Assembly (NCBI RefSeq): GCF_018143015.1
Contig: NC_054742.1
Location: forward strand, 59,900,853 to 59,964,852
Direction of reading: 5' to 3'
Length of the DNA stretch: 64,000 nucleotides
Source of the DNA: Lytechinus variegatus
Taxonomy: Eukaryota; Echinodermata; Echinoidea; Temnopleuroida; Toxopneustidae
Shown: positions 59,567 to 64,000 of the stretch, one piece after another
Layout of the letters: the number at the start of each line of letters is the position of its first letter
How positions within the stretch are numbered: the stretch's first letter is position 1
The notes under the pieces: generated by a model
Database searches by the model: none
What the model was told of the DNA's origin: nothing
The model's input: the letters and a program-made list of their open reading frames with translations, nothing else
Program-made: the position numbers and the translations under genes

Positions 59567-59570
59567 TTTT
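58751..59570 (-). repeat. Ngaro copy 2 A-rich tract and TATACAT microsatellite
   Basis: Counterpart of 31109-31847: poly-G at about 58884-58897, ATGTATA repeat blocks at about 58970-59265 and a T run at 59540-59566 (A-rich on the element strand). Confidence 0.8.
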
Positions 59571-60454
59571 TTACTTAACCATGTCGAGTCTTATATATCT
59601 CCGATGTGCACTCGAAACCCAACGCCCCATGCGTTGGATTTCCTCATCCGAGCAACCGGCCATGGCAGCGGTCGTAGCCGCCCCAATACGAAAGGAATGC
59701 GATGAAAACATTGCCGCCGGCATATCCCCGTATGTCAAACATCGTTTTATCATGTTTCCAAATTCACGCCTAGTTAGCGGGAGAGCACCATATGAACAAA
59801 AGAAGGCTCCACCATTCTTTGGGCGGATTTCTAAATAACGAATAACCGCCATCACAGGGCAGCTAACTGTCCCCAACTCTGGTATCGAAATGGTGCACCC
59901 ATTTCCCCGCTGGTCAGTCTTTGACTTCCTTAGGAATAATTCCACCCTGCGATGCGGTGCATCGCCAGTGACCCTAACATCTGTGTGCTGCAGAATAGAC
60001 TCACATCTATGCCTGGACTCTACTGTCAACTCACTAACTCTCAACAAACCAAAAATGCCACTGAAAAAGCAGCAGAGTACATCAAAACATCGTAATGACT
60101 ACCACAAACATGCCTCAAGTAGGCGAGCATTCTATTTAACACAGACAATGTGATTGGATGCCTAGCATCTCTTCTCAAAGTACTTCGCCTACACCCTTCA
60201 ATTAACCTTGTAATCACAAAACTCTTGGTCACATCCTTTAGCCCAGATGAACTCATATAAAATGCCAACCCAGATATGTATGTTTGAATAGTAGACCCTG
60301 CATATCCCATAAAGGATAAATAAGAAATGAACTGCGCCACCCATTCTACATTAGGGGGTAGCTGGGGGTCGTATCCGTACACTTTACAAAATTTCACGTA
60401 TGCCCCCAAGGCAATAGAGTAAGTTGTGTGTGTTCGAGCTGCCCTAGAAGCCAT
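59571..60454 (-). pseudogene. Ngaro copy 2 tyrosine recombinase, frameshifted
   Basis: The frame from ATG at 60454 is open across the SAM-like N-terminal region, with no stop where copy 1 has one. It is broken near 60050, where one base is missing in the T/A run (CATTTTTGG against CATTTTATGG), just before the catalytic GLLRVSEL. The downstream frame (59571-60047) carries the H-x2-R box SHSFRIG, RMGRW and the nucleophile tyrosine in HRRYIR. Confidence 0.9.
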
Positions 60455-62362
60455 CAGCAGTCGACTTCTCTCGATAGCCAGCTCTTCCAAAGACGGACTG
60501 GAACCTCCACGCCCTCCCGGGCGGCCCCCGGTGCTAACGCATGGAACCTCGGCATCTGAAATCGAGATAGTGCATCAGCTATACCATTATCACATCCATG
60601 TACATGCCTAGCCCTCAACACTATATTATTGCTTAAACATATAATCACCACCTTCCTCACCAAAACCATAATATCAGGGCATAGCGCCGACTGCTTGTTA
60701 AGTACTGCCACCACGGCCTGATTATCACAATTAAACAATATATTCTTGTCCTTTAGCTCCATGCCCCAAATCTCCAAGCCTACCCAAATAGGGAATAGCT
60801 CTAAAAAAGCTATAGACCTCCTACCGGCCTGGAAATCAGCAGGCCACCTGGATTGAGCCCACCTGCCTCCAAAGAAAATTCCAAAACCAATGCCAGCCGC
60901 CGCATCAGTGAAAAACTGAATTTCCTCGCTTCCAAACCAGCCTGGAGCCCGGAAGAAAACTTGACCATTAAAATGTGCCAAGAACTCCAACCAAACCCGC
61001 AAGTCAGCCTTAGCCCCTCTCGTCAACCTAACCATGTGAAAAGGACGCTTAACGCTCTTAGTTAAGTCAATGAGCCGTCTCATGAATGCTCGCCCTGGAG
61101 CAATTGCCTTACATACAAAGTTTAGACTACCTACAATCGACTGAATGTCTCTTAGGGAAATTTTTTGTTTCTGTACCGCCCAATTTAATTTCCCTACTAA
61201 TTTCTCAATTTTGTCCTCCGGTACCCGAACCTGCTGAGAAACGCTATCTATTACCAGCCCAAGATATGACAACTGTGTGGTCGGGCCTTCCGTTTTTTCT
61301 CGCGCTATGGGCACCCCAAATCGTTCGCAAATTGCTTCAAAACAATGCATTGCCCGCCTGCAATCCTCCGAGGCAGGGCCGCCTGCAAAAAAGAAATCAT
61401 CCAAATAATGGACAATATTTTGCGACTTCGCAACTTTTCTCGCGCAAAACTCTAAAAAAAGTACTAAAACATTCAAAAGTGGAACAAGAAACTGCGCAGC
61501 CCATCGGCAAACAACGATCAAAATAGTAACGACCATCTATATACATCCCAAGCAACTCAAAATCTTTTGGGTGAACAGGCAAGAGCCTGAAAGCTGACTT
61601 AATGTCAGTCTTTCCCATAAGGGCACCCCGCCCCAATTGCGTCACAATATCTACCGCCGAATCAAAGGACGAATATGTTACTGTACACTGCCCCTCCGGT
61701 ATGCCATCATTAACTGAATTTCCCCTGGGTGCCGATAAATGTTGAATCATACGGAACTCCCCTGGGGCCTTTTTGGGCACCAACCCCACTGGTGAACACC
61801 TCATATTCTCGAAGGGAGGAACAACAAAAGGCCCAACTATCCTACCTAAGTCTATTTCATCCCTCAATTTCTTTTTCAACGTATCCATGTGTTCGAATGC
61901 TGATTTCAGGTTTTTAACAACCAATGGGACCCTGTCCCCTTCAAAATGTAATGAAAAACCAAACTTAAAACCATTATACAAGCACTGAGCATGCTCCTGA
62001 TTAGGATAAGTAGCTAACATGGGCACCAAACGTGCTAACTTAATAGGGGTCGGAGCAATAGACGACACCGCACTAGCCGTAGACCTATTTACTGCCAGCG
62101 GGACTGGAACCGGCCCGCCCTTGGCTACACTGCTTAGCCCCATGACCTGTCGCCTGGCAGCGGGAACACTTGTGCTCATAGATGCAAGCTTTGCCTCGCA
62201 TGCACTTGCCTCTATTAAAGGCAAAGCACACGCCTCGGCTGGGTGTGCCATTGGCTCCGGGTCCCTTTCCTCCGAAGGGAAAAGATTTTCTCGCGCCGTA
62301 CTCCCCTCTGTAGAACTGATGGCGAGGGGCATGGGGTAAATTGTGGCGCTGCCGCGGACCAT
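60454..62362 (-). pseudogene. Ngaro copy 2 RT-RNase H, frameshifted in RT
   Basis: The upstream frame (62362-61397) covers the overlap with gag and RT motifs up to LPMGCAVSCSTFE. A run of seven A (61454-61460; six T in copy 1) shifts the frame just before the YLDD box. The downstream frame continues without interruption through YLDD, FFTDAAAG and CDNQAVVAVLN to the RNase H end (TGA 60456-60454). The RT-RNase H join that is broken in copy 1 is therefore open here. Confidence 0.9.
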
Positions 62363-63317
62363 TAGAGGCCACCAGCATCAACCACAACTCGGCGTCGACG
62401 CTCGCCCAGGATCGCCCGGGTAAACGCGCCTGCTTGCTCCTAAACTGAGTGTCATAGTCACGCCAGCCATAACCTGCAAACGCACGGGCTGCATGCCTTA
62501 TCAAATCCATATATTTCATGAGCTCCCTGCTCCTTTCAATGTGCTTCTCAGCGTAAATTGAGGCAAATACTAGAAACACCGAAGTCCACTGCTCTACCGA
62601 CATGATTTTCTTAGCCTTTGATTGAGGTTGAAGTTGCAAACCAAGACCAGATCCCGATTGACACAAACCCAAAGTGGTGTCACCTACACTCAAGGCCCCA
62701 AACTCATCACGTGCATTATTATGCTTAAGGAGCACTCCCAAATCTATATATTCACTTGCCCAAATTTTTTCCTTCAGTGAGATAGCCACTTCCACACCTA
62801 GTGGGTCGCATGCGCTAATAAATGGTTCCGGTGCCCCCAACACGGCAGAAAGCCCAGGCGCCTGGGGCTCAGATCTCTCAACACCGACCTCCACTAGATC
62901 TAGGCCTAGATCTTCGGCTACCCCTGCCGACCGCGCCGGCACTGAAACTGCTGGCTGAGCCTGCCCCGAGCTACCGGTATCCGACTCCTGAGCTACTATC
63001 TCATGCCAAGCAATAGATCTGCCCACGGGCGCCTGGCCTTCCCGCCCCACTAGATCTAGATCTAGCTCTGCCATTTTATCACCAACTTTAGACCTAGGCC
63101 TACCACTTTTTTTCATCAACATCGACAACTTGAGACTGAGAGGGATTTAACTCACCGCTCCTTCCTGGCCCGTTGTTGCCGCCTCCCAGCCCCAGATCCA
63201 CACTTGCGGGGTTGACGTCGCCCGTGGACCTCTCGGCCGACCCGGCCTCCTCTTCGGTGTGTCATCTCCCTTCCTCGCACCTGCGGTCGTTATTTTCTTG
63301 GCCTTAACCTTTGGCAT
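62085..63317 (-). pseudogene. Ngaro copy 2 gag-like protein, frameshifted
   Basis: ATG at 63317. A seven-base T run at 63107-63113 (six A in copy 1 on the element strand) shifts the frame near codon 70. The remaining frame, about 340 residues, is open and keeps the CCCH and CCHC fingers. It differs from copy 1 by only a few substitutions, for example Gly for Arg in PGLSA and Gly for Ser in TLGLCQ. Confidence 0.88.
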
Positions 63318-63678
63318 GATCAACTCGCGAAACTAGAGTTAGACTCGAAGCTCCGTCACTCAGCCCAAGTCCAATGAATCCTGGATGCAATCACCTCCAA
63401 AGTTCAATCAAGCGCGAACCGCCAAGAAAAAATTCAATCCTGAAGTTGCAAACTGAATCTTTTAGGTCCACAAATCGGCACAGCTAACTTAGTCTTAGTT
63501 CTACGGCAACAATTCCTGAGGCTGAAGTCTGAAGACAGTAAAAAACTGAAATCAGCGTCTGTATAATCCAATAAAAGTATGAATCCTTTGTGTAGATATC
63601 CGGTATAGGTAGCTAGACAAATGTCGAAATATCTGCCACCTAGGCCTAGTTGCCAGTGCCGAAAGAAAATTTTCAAAA
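63318..63678 (-). other. Ngaro copy 2 leader
   Basis: Counterpart of 27005-27363; no gene. Confidence 0.6.
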
Positions 63679-63979
63679 AATTTTGTAAGCACGCTTTACA
63701 CATGCACCGTCATCTCTCTTCATTGAAAGCCAAAACGAAAATGAAGCATTCCCCGCACTTTTATCCGCGCATAGCTCAACCGCGGCAAATGTCTGGCATT
63801 GTGCCCAAATTCTTTGGCGCGGGCGCCAAAAAGCGCTGCCCCGCCCTTTACGGGTCGGGTCACGAGCCCTTTCTCGGGCAACCACGCCCCCTTTCAAAAT
63901 CAAAACAAACTAAAATGTGTATTTTGCTAGCCCGCTAATAAATCATTTTAAATCGTCAAGCCGTCTTTAAAATCCATTA
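63679..63979 (-). promoter_or_regulatory. Ngaro copy 2 A1 repeat, likely promoter
   Basis: 301-bp A repeat with the E2F-like palindrome (about 63813-63830), the Sp1-type box (CCCCGCCC at about 63840) and the TATA-like motif retained. It faces left into gag. Confidence 0.75.
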
Positions 63980-64000
63980 CTTTCATTTTTCATTTTTGGC
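63980..64000 (+). repeat. Satellite array resumes
   Basis: CTTTCATTTTTCATTTTTGG continues the satellite unit interrupted at 54668, so the array extends past the window. Confidence 0.9.

Larger units (their letters stand above)
54669..63979 (-). mobile_element. Ngaro-type retrotransposon, copy 2 (inverted)
   Basis: Same structure as copy 1, read on the minus strand: A1 63979-63679, gag, pol, YR, SGNH, B1 57524-56955, A2 56954-56654, spacer, B2 55251-54673. It is about 9311 bp against 9296 for copy 1 and nearly identical, so the two are recent relatives. It is inserted in the satellite: the left flank ends AAACGTTAA, the right flank starts CTTTCATTTTTC, and both meet at one ATTA. No target duplication exists. 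Breaks differ from those of copy 1. Confidence 0.93.

Overview
The window is intron-rich, AT-rich animal DNA. It most likely comes from a marine invertebrate deuterostome, and a sea urchin or other echinoderm is my best guess. That rests on one conserved animal gene with seven GT-AG introns, a nuclear tRNA gene, tRNA-derived SINEs, many foldback elements of kinds I associate with echinoderm genomes, and Ngaro-type retrotransposons carrying an SGNH hydrolase. The species call is inference; the features themselves are read from the sequence.

Region 1 (1-21 kb) holds one complete host gene on the minus strand: HUS1, the checkpoint-clamp subunit. Eight coding exons (19392 down to 3142) join in frame to 281 codons, giving 280 residues, the same length as human HUS1. 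Its introns and flanks are full of mobile-element debris: a broken IS630/Tc1-like transposon (about 5.0-8.0 kb), a hAT-like element (9.25-10.72 kb), several TTAA or foldback MITEs, two SINEs, a threefold 540-bp tandem repeat in intron 1, a 40-bp minisatellite just past the stop codon, and a foldback whose two arms each look like a histone mRNA 3'-end processing signal.

Region 2 (21-26.7 kb) has a tRNA-Arg(CCG) gene, a decayed LINE endonuclease fragment, an irregular array of GC-rich GCTCGCGCTTCGCGCTCGC boxes, an arm of degenerate satellite in reverse orientation, and a 1.26-kb element with long inverted ends built from 16-bp repeats.

Region 3 (26.7-64 kb) is a satellite domain invaded twice by the same tyrosine-recombinase retrotransposon. 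Copy 1 (26704-35999, plus strand) and copy 2 (54669-63979, minus strand) are nearly identical. Each has the split direct repeats A1-ORFs-B1-A2-B2 of Ngaro elements, a gag-like protein with CCCH and CCHC fingers, reverse transcriptase plus RNase H, a tyrosine recombinase and an SGNH/GDSL hydrolase. Each copy is interrupted by different one-base indels. Between them lies about 18.4 kb of A/T-rich satellite made of 49-bp and 70-bp units, with higher-order periods near 2.72 kb and 1.04 kb. Copy 2 sits precisely inside a satellite unit: the two flanks rejoin at a shared ATTA to recreate a sequence found intact at about 47.33 kb, with no target-site duplication, as expected for insertion by a tyrosine recombinase. 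The satellite resumes at the right edge of the window.
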